The notes: generated by a model from the sequence alone, not told the origin. Shown: positions 52,719 through 61,703, numbered from the stretch's first letter. The stretch: DNA of 64,000 bases from 13-2-20CM-66-19 sp963824395 (GCA_963824395.1 CAWGPF010000001.1:372001-436000); one strand, 5' to 3'. Numbers and translations are program-made.

Positions 52719-52756
52719 CTCAACACTTGTTGAGGAAATACTCAGCGAATGTTGAG
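52719..52756. promoter_or_regulatory. pair of TetR-type operators upstream of the TonB operon
   Basis: CTCAAC-ACTT-GTTGAG (52719-52734) and CTCAGC-GAAT-GTTGAG (52741-52756) share the same half-sites and are spaced 22 bp start to start, about two helical turns. They lie 21 bp upstream of the receptor start and 93 bp from the divergent TetR start. Confidence 0.7.
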
Positions 52757-52848
52757 GAAGTGTCAAGAGTCACGAGCGCGGACATTTGCCGTCCGGGTCA
52801 AATCACCGGACACTGTGGCGGTGATCAGCGTTCTGGCACTGCATTAGC

Positions 52849-53589
52849 ATGAAGAAAACCACCCAGCGCCGGGGCAAAGAGCGCCTGCTGGACGCCGCGG
52901 AGCAGCTATTCGCGCAGCGCGGCTTCCATGGGGTCTCGCTGCGCGACATCACCGAAGCAGCAGGTGTCGATGTGGCCCTGGTGGGCTACCACTTCGGTAG
53001 TAAACGAGCGCTGTTTACGGCGGTCTTCGAGCGGCGCGCCGAGGTTTTGAACCGCGAACGGCTCGAGCTGCTAGAGGAGGTTCGTCGCAGCGCGCTGCCC
53101 GCCCCCCCCAAGATCGAAGCGATCGTGAACGCGTTCAGCTATCCGTTACTTGAGCGCTCAGCGCGCGGCGGGGACGGCTGGAAGAGCTACTTCGCCCTCG
53201 TCGCTTATGTAAATAACTCGCCGGAGTTTGGTCCGGTCATGATGACGCGGCACTTCGATCCCCTGGTGGACAAGTTCATCGCGGTGCTGCGCGAGGCCCT
53301 TCCCGATTGCCCGCTCCGCGAAATTTACTGGGGTTATCAATTTCTTACCGGGGCCCTGACCTTGACGTTCGCGGAAACCGGCCGCATCGACAAGCTGTCC
53401 GGCGGCCTGTGTCGCTCCTCAGACCTCGATGGTGTACAGCAGCGACTCGTACCGTACGTGGCGGCTGGCTTTCGCGAGCTGTCGGAGCGCGCCAAGCTGG
53501 CGCGGGACGCTGCTGCGCCCATATCGCCCAAAGGGCGCAGCGCCAGAGAGCGTCCCACCCGCAGCCGCCGCTCCCGGGCGAGCCCCTGA
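52849..53589 (+). CDS. TetR-family regulator
   Basis: A 246-residue repressor. KERLLDAAEQLFAQRGFHGVS, LRDITEAAGVDVALVGYHFGSKRALFTAVFERR is a clear HTH with the VALVGYHFGSK turn. The C-terminal domain (RSARGGDGWKSYFALVAYVNNSPEFGP; YWGYQFLTGALTLTFAETGRIDKLSGG) is the CecR/PsrA-like type that binds acyl ligands or CoA esters. That fits an operon encoding an acyl-CoA ligase, whose product could be the inducer. It ends in a basic tail. Confidence 0.92.
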   Translation: MKKTTQRRGKERLLDAAEQLFAQRGFHGVSLRDITEAAGVDVALVGYHFGSKRALFTAVFERRAEVLNRERLELLEEVRRSALPAPPKIEAIVNAFSYPLLERSARGGDGWKSYFALVAYVNNSPEFGPVMMTRHFDPLVDKFIAVLREALPDCPLREIYWGYQFLTGALTLTFAETGRIDKLSGGLCRSSDLDGVQQRLVPYVAAGFRELSERAKLARDAAAPISPKGRSARERPTRSRRSRASP

Positions 53590-53645
53590 CTAGCCGCGGA
53601 CGCTCTCGTAAGGTCGAGCAAACCGACAACGTTACCGACACCTGT

Positions 53646-54116
53646 ATGAGAGCACGTACGGCAACCTGTCACTGCGGGGATGTCGAGCTTCGATGCAGCG
53701 GCCGTCCACGCAAGATCTCGATGTGCCATTGCCTCGACTGCCAGAGGCGAACGGGGAGCGCCTTCAGCGTCGCGGTGTTCTATGCGCGCGATAAGGTAGT
53801 CATCCGAGCTGGCAAGACCAACAGCTTTGAGCGTGAGTCGGCGAGCGGCAGCACCGTGAGGTTCAGCTTTTGCGTCCGTTGCGGCGCGAATGTCTATTGG
53901 CAAACCGACCGGCTGCCGGCGCTCATTGGTGTCGCCCTCGGCGCCTTTGCAAACCCGCAGTTTCCGCGCCCGACCCAATCGGTCTGGGCCAGGGACAAGC
54001 ACGGCTGGCTCAGCCTTCCCGCCGATATACCTGCGCACGAACTTAACCCGCCCGCGCCGAGCGCTAAGAAACAAAAGCCGGCCAGGAGCGGCGGCGCCAC
54101 GCCCCGACACAGATAG
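53646..54116 (+). CDS. GFA family zinc-binding protein
   Basis: A 156-residue protein of the glutathione-dependent formaldehyde-activating (GFA/centromere V) family. Zinc ligands: TCHCGDVELRC, ISMCHCLDCQRRTGSAF and SFCVRCGANVYW. The gene starts at 53646; the longer frame runs into the TetR gene. The C-terminal 35 residues are low-complexity and basic. It lies 56 bp after the TetR gene on the same strand; the biological substrate is unknown. Confidence 0.88.
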   Translation: MRARTATCHCGDVELRCSGRPRKISMCHCLDCQRRTGSAFSVAVFYARDKVVIRAGKTNSFERESASGSTVRFSFCVRCGANVYWQTDRLPALIGVALGAFANPQFPRPTQSVWARDKHGWLSLPADIPAHELNPPAPSAKKQKPARSGGATPRHR

Positions 54117-54121
54117 GGGAG

Positions 54122-54150
54122 CTCAGGCGCGTGCGCTGATCGCGCCTGAG
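54122..54150 (+). terminator. hairpin after the GFA gene
   Basis: CTCAGGCGCG-TGCGCTGAT-CGCGCCTGAG, a perfect 10 bp stem 5 bp after the stop. No U-tract follows, so efficiency is unsure. Confidence 0.5.
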
Positions 54151-54220
54151 CCCTCCGGCGTTCGCGGCGTCGCTATGACTCTCGGTGGCAGATCTAGAGG
54201 CGCATAATCCGCTGCCGACC

Positions 54221-54907
54221 ATGCAGTCACATGTTCACCGCACGCATCGCTCCGGATGGCTCCGCGCCGCAGTGCTGGGCGCGAATGACGGGCTGCTTTC
54301 GATCTCCAGCCTGATGCTGGGCGTCGGCGCTTCACACGCCAGCTCGACGGGACTGTACATCGCGGCCTTCGCCGGGTTAGTCGGAGGCGCACTCTCCATG
54401 GGCGCAGGAGAGTACGTCTCGGTCAGCTCGCAGGCAGATGCGGAGCGCGCCGACATTGACACCGAGCGTGACGCGCTGCGCCGGGACCGCGCAGCGGAGC
54501 ACGCGGAGCTTCGCGACATTTATGTCCGGCGTGGACTCGATCCCACGCTGGCGGCGAAAGTTGCGGAGCAGCTCATGAAGCACGATGCCTTGGCGGCCCA
54601 CATGCGGGACGATATTGGCATCACGGAAGCGCTCGCCGCCCGGCCCTTGCAGGCCGCGGGCGCATCGTCACTGAGCTTCGCGGTCGGCGGAATCATTCCA
54701 TTGTCTGCCGCGATGTTGGGTCCGGATGCCATACGACTGCCAGTGATCGCGACAGTCTCACTGGTGGCGCTCGCCACCCTCGGCGCACTGGCCGCCCGCG
54801 CAGGTGGGGCACCTGTGCTCGCTGGGTCCTTGCGGGTCCTGATGTGGGGTGCGGCGGTAATGGGTATTACCGCAGCGGTTGGCGCGCTCGTCGGCACGGC
54901 GCTTTAG
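54221..54907 (+). CDS. VIT1/CCC1-family iron/manganese transporter
   Basis: A 228-residue inner-membrane protein with five helices. HRTHRSGWLRAAVLGANDGLLSISSLMLGVGAS is the signature of the family; AGLVGGALSMGAGEYVSVSSQADAERADIDTER follows with the glutamates that bind metal, and the cytosolic segment (RDRAAEHAELRDIYVRRGLDPTLAAKVAEQLM) is the helical metal-binding arm. A GTG at 54185 would add 12 residues. Role: export or sequestration of ferrous iron or manganese. Confidence 0.9.
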   Translation: MQSHVHRTHRSGWLRAAVLGANDGLLSISSLMLGVGASHASSTGLYIAAFAGLVGGALSMGAGEYVSVSSQADAERADIDTERDALRRDRAAEHAELRDIYVRRGLDPTLAAKVAEQLMKHDALAAHMRDDIGITEALAARPLQAAGASSLSFAVGGIIPLSAAMLGPDAIRLPVIATVSLVALATLGALAARAGGAPVLAGSLRVLMWGAAVMGITAAVGALVGTAL

Positions 54908-54928
54908 CCGTCGGTACGAACTACCCGC

Positions 54929-55561
54929 TTACCCTGAGGGACCGAGGGACTGCAGGTACACCGCCACCGCCCGCATCTGATCCGGCGACAGGTTCTGGAT
55001 CACGCCGTGCATCACCGGGGCCGCCCGTAGCGCGTTCTGTATCACCAGCATCTGCTTGACGAGGTACGGAGCGTGCTGCCCCGCGAGCCGCGGGAAAGCC
55101 CCGTTGCCATGGCCAAGCGGACCATGGCAGCTGGCGCACGCAGGAATACCCTGGGCGGTGACGCCCTGCTCGAAGATCTGTTTGCCCTTGGGGATAAGCT
55201 GCTCGTTCTCAATCTTGCCCGCCGAGGCGGCCTGCGCGGAATAGTATCCCGCTATGGCCTCTATCATTGGATCGCTCAATTGGGCAGCCATGCCCCACAT
55301 GTAGGCAACCGCGTCGGGATCGGCGCGCGTCTGATCCCGAAACGCTTTGAGCTGAGCCTGAAGGTAGGGCGAGATCTGCGCGGCGAGATTGGGGAATGCC
55401 GGGGAAGTGCTGCGACCGCCGGCCCCGTGACAGGTCGCGCAGGTGGTCGTAGCCAGCTGTTGGGCCGAACGAGCCAGGTCCGGTGGAGCGTCGGCCGCCA
55501 CCGCTGAACCCCACAGCGCGCATGCCGCGAGCACCAGGCTGATATTTGCGACAGTCTTCAT
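54929..55561 (-). CDS. diheme cytochrome c (c4-like)
   Basis: A 210-residue periplasmic electron carrier. A signal peptide (to VAAD) precedes two c-type heme domains: CATCH at 41-45 and CASCH at 142-146, each with downstream methionine candidates (MWGM at 89-92 and APVMHG near 183). The symmetric domain halves (PNLAAQISPYLQAQLKAFR and PRLAGQHAPYLVKQMLVIQ) are the hallmark of cytochrome c4. It starts 12 bp after the porin-cytochrome stop, so they are co-transcribed and may exchange electrons. Confidence 0.92.
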   Translation of the reverse strand: MKTVANISLVLAACALWGSAVAADAPPDLARSAQQLATTTCATCHGAGGRSTSPAFPNLAAQISPYLQAQLKAFRDQTRADPDAVAYMWGMAAQLSDPMIEAIAGYYSAQAASAGKIENEQLIPKGKQIFEQGVTAQGIPACASCHGPLGHGNGAFPRLAGQHAPYLVKQMLVIQNALRAAPVMHGVIQNLSPDQMRAVAVYLQSLGPSG

Positions 55562-55573
55562 GAGCTTGATCCC

Positions 55574-56995
55574 TTAGAAGTTCAACCATACGAGCAGGTA
55601 TGCGGTGTTGTTACCGGACGCATTACGTCCGATACCTGCATAATCCGTGCTCGCACCGTTGAACTTCGAATAGCCGACGTATTGCAGCTGCAGCTTGGTG
55701 TTGAGCCAGGGCAGATAGTTGATCTCGGCGATGTAACCGCGACTTGCCGGATTGCCGGTCGCGCTCCCGCTCACATCCCCCGTGCTCGGATATAGGAGAG
55801 CGTCGGTGCTTCCGGTCGTTGAGAACAGCCCCAGTGCGCCGCCGATCCTTCGCTGATAGCTGTATTCAACCGTGGCTTTCAAGGTCTTCAGATTGTCGCT
55901 GGGATTGGAGGCAAGCCCGTTGGCAAGGCTCGAATCAAGACTCTGGTTCTCGTGAATGTAAGTAGCGAGAACCGTGACGAGGTGGTCTTCTCCGATGTAC
56001 TGGTACTGCGCATCGGCGGCAACATCGGTATAGCGATCGGCCGGCCCGCGCAGCGCGAGACCGTTGCCCGGCTGTACACTGGCCACCGCGCCATAGGTCC
56101 CGACGAACAGGGAATTGCGCTCCCAGCGGTATTCGTAGCCGAGGCGCCAGTACGGCATGACGCCCTGGAGCACCTGCGACTGCATGCTGTCGAGCGGGTG
56201 CGTTCCTCCGGTCTTCGCGGCACCGTAGAAACTTAATTCCGCGTACAGGGCATCATCGAACCACAGATACGCGCCGACGCCGGCGGCATTCTGACCGACG
56301 CCGCCCCCGCCGCTATCAAGCTTGGTCGAGGCATTGGGGGTGGGCGCGACGCTGCTTCCGGAATAGGGGAAGCCCCACGCGGCGGTAGAATTCCACGGAT
56401 CCTGCACGGTCGGATTGTTGTTGAGCGTAATCCCGTACAGCAGGGAATGTGCCTCTGCGGCCGGCGCCGCCGATGTGTTGTTCGCCTCGCCTCCCCCGAG
56501 CGAGAAGTAACGGGCGTAGCGGATGTCGGTATTGTCAAGACCGAAATGATCCTCGACCCCGTCGTAAGTCAGCTGCACGAACGCCCCGAGGTTGTCGGCA
56601 ATCTTTCCGGCATAGAAGAAACTGGCCTGCTGCGGGAAAAGCACTTCACCGTCCTTGGCAAGCGCCTTACTGACCTGGCTGTCAGGCAAAGCCGTCGCAG
56701 TATGCGTATACGAGACCTGCAGCATCACTGACAACGGCGGCACGGAATTGAGCGACAGCGTTTCCCGCTGATCCATCGCGACGCCCTTGATCTGCTTGAT
56801 GTTGTCGATAACGTAACCGTGCAGCTTGAACTCGCGGCCGAACGGGGTGAGCTCTGGGAATACGGTGTGGCAGGCTGAGCAGGCCATGCCAGTCTGACGC
56901 GCAAAGCTCGGCACCGCCTGTACCGTTGAAGTGTGCAGGCAGAGGATCAGTATCGCGGCAAATCCGGCGGCCAGACGATGGCAGATCTGAGACAC
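55574..56995 (-). CDS. monoheme cytochrome-porin fusion, Cyc2-like
   Basis: A 473-residue outer-membrane protein. After a signal peptide (ILILCLHTSTVQA) comes AVPSFARQTGMACSACHTVFPELTPFGREFKLHGY with one CxxCH at 39-43, then about 400 residues of amphipathic beta strands ending in YLLVWLNF with a terminal Phe. This N-terminal heme plus C-terminal barrel is the layout of Cyc2-type porin-cytochromes. Unlike Cyc2 of iron oxidisers, the barrel here also resembles carbohydrate-porin-like unknowns, so iron oxidation is only a possibility. It heads an operon with a diheme cytochrome. Confidence 0.85.
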   Translation of the reverse strand: MSQICHRLAAGFAAILILCLHTSTVQAVPSFARQTGMACSACHTVFPELTPFGREFKLHGYVIDNIKQIKGVAMDQRETLSLNSVPPLSVMLQVSYTHTATALPDSQVSKALAKDGEVLFPQQASFFYAGKIADNLGAFVQLTYDGVEDHFGLDNTDIRYARYFSLGGGEANNTSAAPAAEAHSLLYGITLNNNPTVQDPWNSTAAWGFPYSGSSVAPTPNASTKLDSGGGGVGQNAAGVGAYLWFDDALYAELSFYGAAKTGGTHPLDSMQSQVLQGVMPYWRLGYEYRWERNSLFVGTYGAVASVQPGNGLALRGPADRYTDVAADAQYQYIGEDHLVTVLATYIHENQSLDSSLANGLASNPSDNLKTLKATVEYSYQRRIGGALGLFSTTGSTDALLYPSTGDVSGSATGNPASRGYIAEINYLPWLNTKLQLQYVGYSKFNGASTDYAGIGRNASGNNTAYLLVWLNF

Positions 56996-57186
56996 TTGCG
57001 GCTCCCCTCATTGAGCGAGCCACACACCGTGCTCGCGGAGGCTGAAAGTAGCGGCCGCGGGCGTCGGGCGAATCGTGGAAAGTACCTAGGCGCGCAAGAT
57101 GAAGTTGCTCAAAGAGCACAAAAGAGCTGCGACCTTGCTGAACTAAACCAGAGAAGGGATGCGCGCCACAGCTCGGTCTCGGGACG

Positions 57187-57831
57187 TCAGTTCACCGCGG
57201 GCCCGGAGCGAAAGACGCCGAAATAAACATACGACGCAGACGCTCTGACACCTGGATCGACGCGCTTCGGAACCTCATGTTCGATGGCCGGAATGTTGCG
57301 CAGGTAGGTCACGATCGCTTCGACATCCTCGTCAGTCATCTGCTGGTACAAGGGCCACGACATCACAACCAGGTGGCCCGGAATCTCGCCTGAACTGCCT
57401 TTACGGATCGCGGCCGCAATCTGCGCGTCCGTCCGGCTCCCGAGGCCGGTCTTTGTGTCCGGCGTCAGGTTTGGCGGATATGCGACTCCGGGGAAGCCGC
57501 CCTGGAAGGGATTCGTGTAGGCGATCCCCAAATGCGAGCCCGCCAGTTCGCGCGCCGGGTTCGGTTCTCCGATCAATGCGCCATCGGTGTGGCAGGCGGC
57601 GCACCCCGTAATCTGGACCAGGTAGCGGCCGCGAGCCACCTGAGCAGCGCTGGCCTGCGGGAGTTGCGACAGCTTCACCGGATCCGGTGCGGGCGTTTCG
57701 AGCGCCGCCTTCGTGTAAGCCGCCTCATAGTGCTCGAGCGGGTAGCCTGCTGCGGCGCAAGCGCTCAGCGCATAACACGCTTGCAACGCCAGAGCCGGTC
57801 GCCAGGAGGATCGGTAGGCTGGATACTGCAT
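57187..57831 (-). CDS. monoheme cytochrome c, probable lipoprotein
   Basis: A 214-residue protein. ALQACYALSAC at residues 15-25 offers a lipobox (ALSAC), then a class I heme domain: ARGRYLVQITGCAACHTDGALIGEP (CAACH at 77-81) and MSWPLYQQMTDEDVEAIVTYLRNIP, with an axial Met candidate in VVMSW. This type partners dehydrogenases or terminal oxidases. The next genes on the same strand, the porin-cytochrome and the diheme cytochrome, lie 191 bp downstream and may share the regulon. Confidence 0.88.
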   Translation of the reverse strand: MQYPAYRSSWRPALALQACYALSACAAAGYPLEHYEAAYTKAALETPAPDPVKLSQLPQASAAQVARGRYLVQITGCAACHTDGALIGEPNPARELAGSHLGIAYTNPFQGGFPGVAYPPNLTPDTKTGLGSRTDAQIAAAIRKGSSGEIPGHLVVMSWPLYQQMTDEDVEAIVTYLRNIPAIEHEVPKRVDPGVRASASYVYFGVFRSGPAVN

Positions 57832-58040
57832 GGTCGGAAATTCTCCGTGAATTCAAGAGATCACCGGCGTCGATCTGACGCAAACATACTCAGCCTCGAC
57901 GGCCCGGGCGCCCGCCCACGTCAACTCGTGTCGTAGGTAGTTCCACGGATGCGCAGGCGCACAAGTGCGAATGTATGCCTGCGTCACCAAAGCACAACAT
58001 ACCTGCGGTAAACAGATACCGATACCGGAGGAGTGCTGCC

Positions 58041-59042
58041 ATGCCGCATCCGATTCGTCGCATCTTGTTCGCCGTCAAGGCGCTCGATAGCCCGGATTTC
58101 GCTGCCGAAAAGAAGGCGGCACAGCTCGCCCGACACTTGAACTCCGAGCTGTGCCTGTTCCATGCGTTGACCGAACCGCTGTACGTCGAAGTAGTGTCCC
58201 TGAGCACCCAACCCGTCGTCCAGGCCGAGAAAGATACGCTGGCGCGGGCCAAGAGTCGTCTGGACAAGATGGCGGAGGACCTGCGATCCGAAGGCCTGAA
58301 GGTGACGACGGCGGCACAGTGGGATTACCCCTCACACGATGCGATCATCCGGGCCGCAAAGCAGCTGGAGGCGGATCTTGTCGTGGCTGACTGCCCACGG
58401 CATAGCCATACTGCCCCCTGGTTCCTGCATTTCACCGATTGGGAACTGCTGCGCAAATGCCCGCTCCCGGTCTTGCTCATCAAGAACCACGAACCCTACC
58501 GCAGGGCCCCGGTTCTCGCCGCACTCGATCCGGATCGCGCCGCTGGCAAACCCGGCACTCTGGATCTGGACATTCTGGCCTACGGTTCGGCGCTGGCGTC
58601 TGCGCTGGACGGTCAGCTGCACGCCGTACACGCATTCAACCCGGTCCCCGACATGGCCGCCGGCGAGATCATTATCCCGGAGCGCCTCGCCGAGGCAGAA
58701 GATCAGGCCTATGTCCACGCACGTGCCGTGGTTGACCCGCTTCTCGATCAGGCCGGCGTATCGCAGAACCGTCGCCACATCGAGGAGGGCTTCACAATTG
58801 ACGTGATCGAAAATGTGGTGCGGGCGACCCAGGCACAGCTTCTCGTCATGGGGGCGGTTTCGCGTTCCGGACTGAGGGGGCTGCTGATCGGTAATACCGC
58901 GGAGCGCATGCTCGATCGGCTGGTCTGCGACATGCTGGTCGTGAAGCCCGCACAGTTTAATCATCCTGTCAGCCATATCCCGCGCGGCGTGCAGATGGCA
59001 CCCTCGCCTGCCCTGGCCGCCGCGGTCGCCGCGCTCTCCTAA
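58041..59042 (+). CDS. tandem universal stress protein (UspE-like)
   Basis: A 333-residue protein with two Usp domains. Domain 1 (about 5-145) starts RRILFAVKALDSPDFAAEKKAAQLARHL; domain 2 (150-305) ends LLVMGAVSRSGLRGLLIGNTAERMLDRLVCDMLVVKP, with the G-x2-G-x9-G(ST) ATP loop partly kept. GGAGGAG precedes the ATG. Usp proteins with FixLJ and cytochromes are typical of an Anr/Fnr-style low-oxygen regulon. It is divergent from the cytochrome gene. Confidence 0.92.
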   Translation: MPHPIRRILFAVKALDSPDFAAEKKAAQLARHLNSELCLFHALTEPLYVEVVSLSTQPVVQAEKDTLARAKSRLDKMAEDLRSEGLKVTTAAQWDYPSHDAIIRAAKQLEADLVVADCPRHSHTAPWFLHFTDWELLRKCPLPVLLIKNHEPYRRAPVLAALDPDRAAGKPGTLDLDILAYGSALASALDGQLHAVHAFNPVPDMAAGEIIIPERLAEAEDQAYVHARAVVDPLLDQAGVSQNRRHIEEGFTIDVIENVVRATQAQLLVMGAVSRSGLRGLLIGNTAERMLDRLVCDMLVVKPAQFNHPVSHIPRGVQMAPSPALAAAVAALS

Positions 59043-59049
59043 GTCCCTC

Positions 59050-59218
59050 AGCTGAAAAGGGATTTGACAGGCGGAACAACGGGCTCCTTCTCAGGGACCG
59101 GTTGCTCCGCGCGGTGATGGGATCGTACCGGGCCACGGGATCGGTGCTGATCCTCGGCTGGATCACGGCCGCCGTAATGGCGGTTGCCGCAGCCGGAATG
59201 CTCATCCCTGCGCTCTAG
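59050..59218 (+). pseudogene. possible C-terminal remnant of a Nramp-like transporter
   Basis: A plus-strand frame reads LLLRDRLLRAVMGSYRATGSVL, ILGWITAAVMAVAAAGMLIPAL and TAG. A basic loop with VMG-x-YR before a final hydrophobic helix resembles the end of Nramp-type metal transporters. It has no start, and the rest of the gene is absent. The match is short, so the name is tentative. Confidence 0.35.
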
Positions 59219-59248
59219 CCCGTCGCCCGTGCGCCCGTGGCCCGTGGC

Positions 59249-59659
59249 TCAGGTACCGGCGCCAGTGCGCTGCGCGTGCATACGGTCGTCGGCCCGAAAA
59301 TACTTGCGCCCGTAAGCCACCAGCTCGCCATCACTCGGGTGGTCCAAAGCCTCAGTACCCGAAAGATGCCTGGCCAGCTCGGGGTGCTCTCGACGGATGT
59401 AGGTGGATAACTCGTTCTTCGCGCTGGCGGGGCCGGTGATCACGAAGGCGCCTGCATTTCGCAGGGCATGGGCCACCTGCTTCAGATAGTCCGTATCAAG
59501 GCTGACGTGTCCGCTGTCGCCGGCATTGGCCTTATGGTGCAGATGTTGCGCCCCCCTGCCGCTGCGCACGATCGTGGTATTGGCCTGTTCCGCATTGAAG
59601 TTAACGATTCTCGCAAGCTGGTGATCAATCCACACCAGAAAGTGAAAGTGCTCAGTCAT
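59249..59659 (-). CDS. eRF1-like small protein (translational machinery protein type)
   Basis: A 136-residue protein: HFHFLVWIDHQLARIVNFNAEQANTTIVRS, HHKANAGDSGHVSLDTDYLKQVAHALRNAGAFVITGPASAKNELSTYIRREHPELARHL, ALDHPSDGELVAYGRKYF. This is a small family annotated as translational machinery protein, related to the eRF1/Pelota domain 3 fold. GPAsAKnEL is the conserved core. Function is not established; the family often lies in stress islands with Usp genes. Confidence 0.82.
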   Translation of the reverse strand: MTEHFHFLVWIDHQLARIVNFNAEQANTTIVRSGRGAQHLHHKANAGDSGHVSLDTDYLKQVAHALRNAGAFVITGPASAKNELSTYIRREHPELARHLSGTEALDHPSDGELVAYGRKYFRADDRMHAQRTGAGT

Positions 59660-59822
59660 GGCTTACCTTCGGCTTCAACGCTCGCGATGAACGACTTCTC
59701 CCAAGAGTCCCATTATGCGCCCGCCCTCCACCGGGAGTTACTCCTGAGGCCCCTTAAGGCACTGCGTGAAATACCTACCCGCCTCTGACCGGCCGCGGGC
59801 ACCCGGGTAGGGATAATTACGC

Positions 59823-61028
59823 ATGACGCGCATGGCGCGCGACGCTAACGTTAAATCGTTTCCGGAACTCCGAGACTTCCCGGGGCCCCATGGCTATCGC
59901 TATATTCACCACCTCATGTCGCAATCGCCGATGGCTGATGACCTAAACGCGCTCCTCGATGCCGCCGTCGATGGCATTGTCTTGATTGATCATCGCGGCA
60001 TCGTTCGGGTGTTCAACCGCGCGGCGGAGCGGCTCTTCGGGTATACGGCAGCCGAAGTCGTGGGCGGCAATGTCACGCTCCTGATGAACAAAGAAGAAGC
60101 TGCGGCGCACGACGGACACCTGCGGCAGTACCTCCTCACGCGGGTCGCAAGAATCATCGGACGGGGGCGCGAGGTGACCGCGCGACGTAAAGACGGTACT
60201 AACTTCCCGGCATTCCTGTCCGTCGGCGTGGTTACCGGCAGCGATCCCGTTCGCTTTGTTGGATTTGTCCAGGACCTCTCCGTACGCCGCAGCGCAGAGG
60301 AAGAAGCCCGGCGGCTGCAGGAGCGCCTCTGGCAGGTATCGCGCCTGGCCACGATGGGAGAAATGGCTTCGGGAATCGCGCACGAGCTGAACCAGCCCTT
60401 GGCCGCAATCGCCAATTACTCGCAGGCCTGCGACCGACTCCTCGGCAGACCCGACGCGGATATTCCTGAAATACGGGAGGCGTTACGAGAGATCACCGGC
60501 CAGGCGGTTCGCGCGGGCGAGATCATCCGCAGGCTTCGCGGCCTCGCGACCCGCGCCGACGCCGAGTCGGAACCGACCAACATCAACCGCCTGATCACGG
60601 AATTGACGGATCTGGTGAAATCAAGCACTAAGGCTCACGACGTGCAGTATCAGCTGGAGCTCGGAAGCAACCTCCCCGATCTGAAGATCCAGCCCGCGGA
60701 GATCCAGCAGGTCATTTTGAACCTGGTGCGCAACGCGGTCGAATCATTCCCGGAGCGCTCTCCCAGCGCACGGCACATCATCATCCGTACGGCCTCGACG
60801 GGGGACGGAGAGGTCGAAGTGTCGGTCTCCGACAACGGGCCCGGGGTCGCCCCGCACATCGCCCCGTCCCTGTTCGACCCGTTTTGCAGTTCCAAAGACA
60901 ATGGCGCCGGACTTAGCCTGGCGACGAGCCGAACTATCGTCGCCCGTCACGGGGGTACGCTAAAATACCAAGCTAACCACCCCACGGGCGCGTGCTTTAC
61001 GGTGCGACTCCCGTCCACATGTACCTGA
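59823..61028 (+). CDS. fixL: FixL-like oxygen-sensing histidine kinase
   Basis: A protein of up to 401 residues; the N-terminus is unsure (Met32 or Met37 are alternatives). The PAS domain (about 40-155) has AAHDGHLRQYLLTRVARIIGRGREV: His96 aligns with the proximal heme histidine of rhizobial FixL and Arg116, exactly 20 residues on, with the distal arginine, so heme binding and O2 sensing are likely. The kinase core has the phospho-acceptor His187 in GIAHELNQPL, N box NLVRNAVE, G1 DNGPGV, and a divergent G2 (GAGLSLATSRTIV). It is followed by fixJ after 17 bp. Confidence 0.9.
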   Translation: MTRMARDANVKSFPELRDFPGPHGYRYIHHLMSQSPMADDLNALLDAAVDGIVLIDHRGIVRVFNRAAERLFGYTAAEVVGGNVTLLMNKEEAAAHDGHLRQYLLTRVARIIGRGREVTARRKDGTNFPAFLSVGVVTGSDPVRFVGFVQDLSVRRSAEEEARRLQERLWQVSRLATMGEMASGIAHELNQPLAAIANYSQACDRLLGRPDADIPEIREALREITGQAVRAGEIIRRLRGLATRADAESEPTNINRLITELTDLVKSSTKAHDVQYQLELGSNLPDLKIQPAEIQQVILNLVRNAVESFPERSPSARHIIIRTASTGDGEVEVSVSDNGPGVAPHIAPSLFDPFCSSKDNGAGLSLATSRTIVARHGGTLKYQANHPTGACFTVRLPSTCT

Positions 61029-61045
61029 CTTGAACGGGGGCAGCG

Positions 61046-61687
61046 ATGAAAGCTTCCAAACCGTCCGCAGCGACGGTATTCATCGTCGACGACGACGAGG
61101 CCGTGCGCAATTCGCTGCGGCTGCTCGTGAGGTCCGTCGGCCTGCCCGCCTCGATTGCCAACTCCGCCCAGGAGTTTCTGGCGAGCTACGATCCATCGCA
61201 GTCAGGATGTCTGGTCCTGGATGTACGCATGCCGGGAATGAGCGGCATTGAGTTACAGCAGCAACTGAACCTGCGCGGGGCCGTCATCCCGGTGATCTTC
61301 ATCACCGGGCATGGGGACATCCCGATGGCCGTTGAGGCGATGCAGCAGGGTGCCTTCGATTTCCTGCAGAAGCCCTTTCGCGATCAGGACCTCATCGATC
61401 GTATCCAGCGCGCGCTTGAGAAGGACCGCATAAGCCGCGAAGAACTTACTCAGCGCAGCCGCATCCTCGAGCGCCGCGAGACATTGACGCCCCGCGAACG
61501 CGAAGTACTGGACCTGGTCACCAGCGGTAAACCGAACAAGATCATCGCCTCCGACCTGGGGTTAAGCCAGCGCACCGTCGAAATTCACCGGGCACGCGTC
61601 ATGGAAAAAATGGGAGCCTCCTCGCTTGCTCAACTGGTGCGCATGACCCTGGATCTTCAGGGATCCGCACCCACCTCGAGCAAATAG
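61046..61687 (+). CDS. fixJ: FixJ-family response regulator
   Basis: A 213-residue regulator. The receiver domain has acidic pair D15-D17, phospho-acceptor Asp59 in LVLDVRMPGMSG, T in FITGHGDIPMAV and K in FLQKPF. A linker helix leads to a LuxR-type HTH (LTPREREVLDLVTSGKPNKIIASDLGLSQRTVEIHRARVMEKMGA). It is the cognate partner of the kinase 17 bp upstream, and predicted to activate low-oxygen genes (fixK-type targets). Confidence 0.93.
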   Translation: MKASKPSAATVFIVDDDEAVRNSLRLLVRSVGLPASIANSAQEFLASYDPSQSGCLVLDVRMPGMSGIELQQQLNLRGAVIPVIFITGHGDIPMAVEAMQQGAFDFLQKPFRDQDLIDRIQRALEKDRISREELTQRSRILERRETLTPREREVLDLVTSGKPNKIIASDLGLSQRTVEIHRARVMEKMGASSLAQLVRMTLDLQGSAPTSSK

Positions 61688-61703
61688 CACCGCTGGACAT
61701 CGC

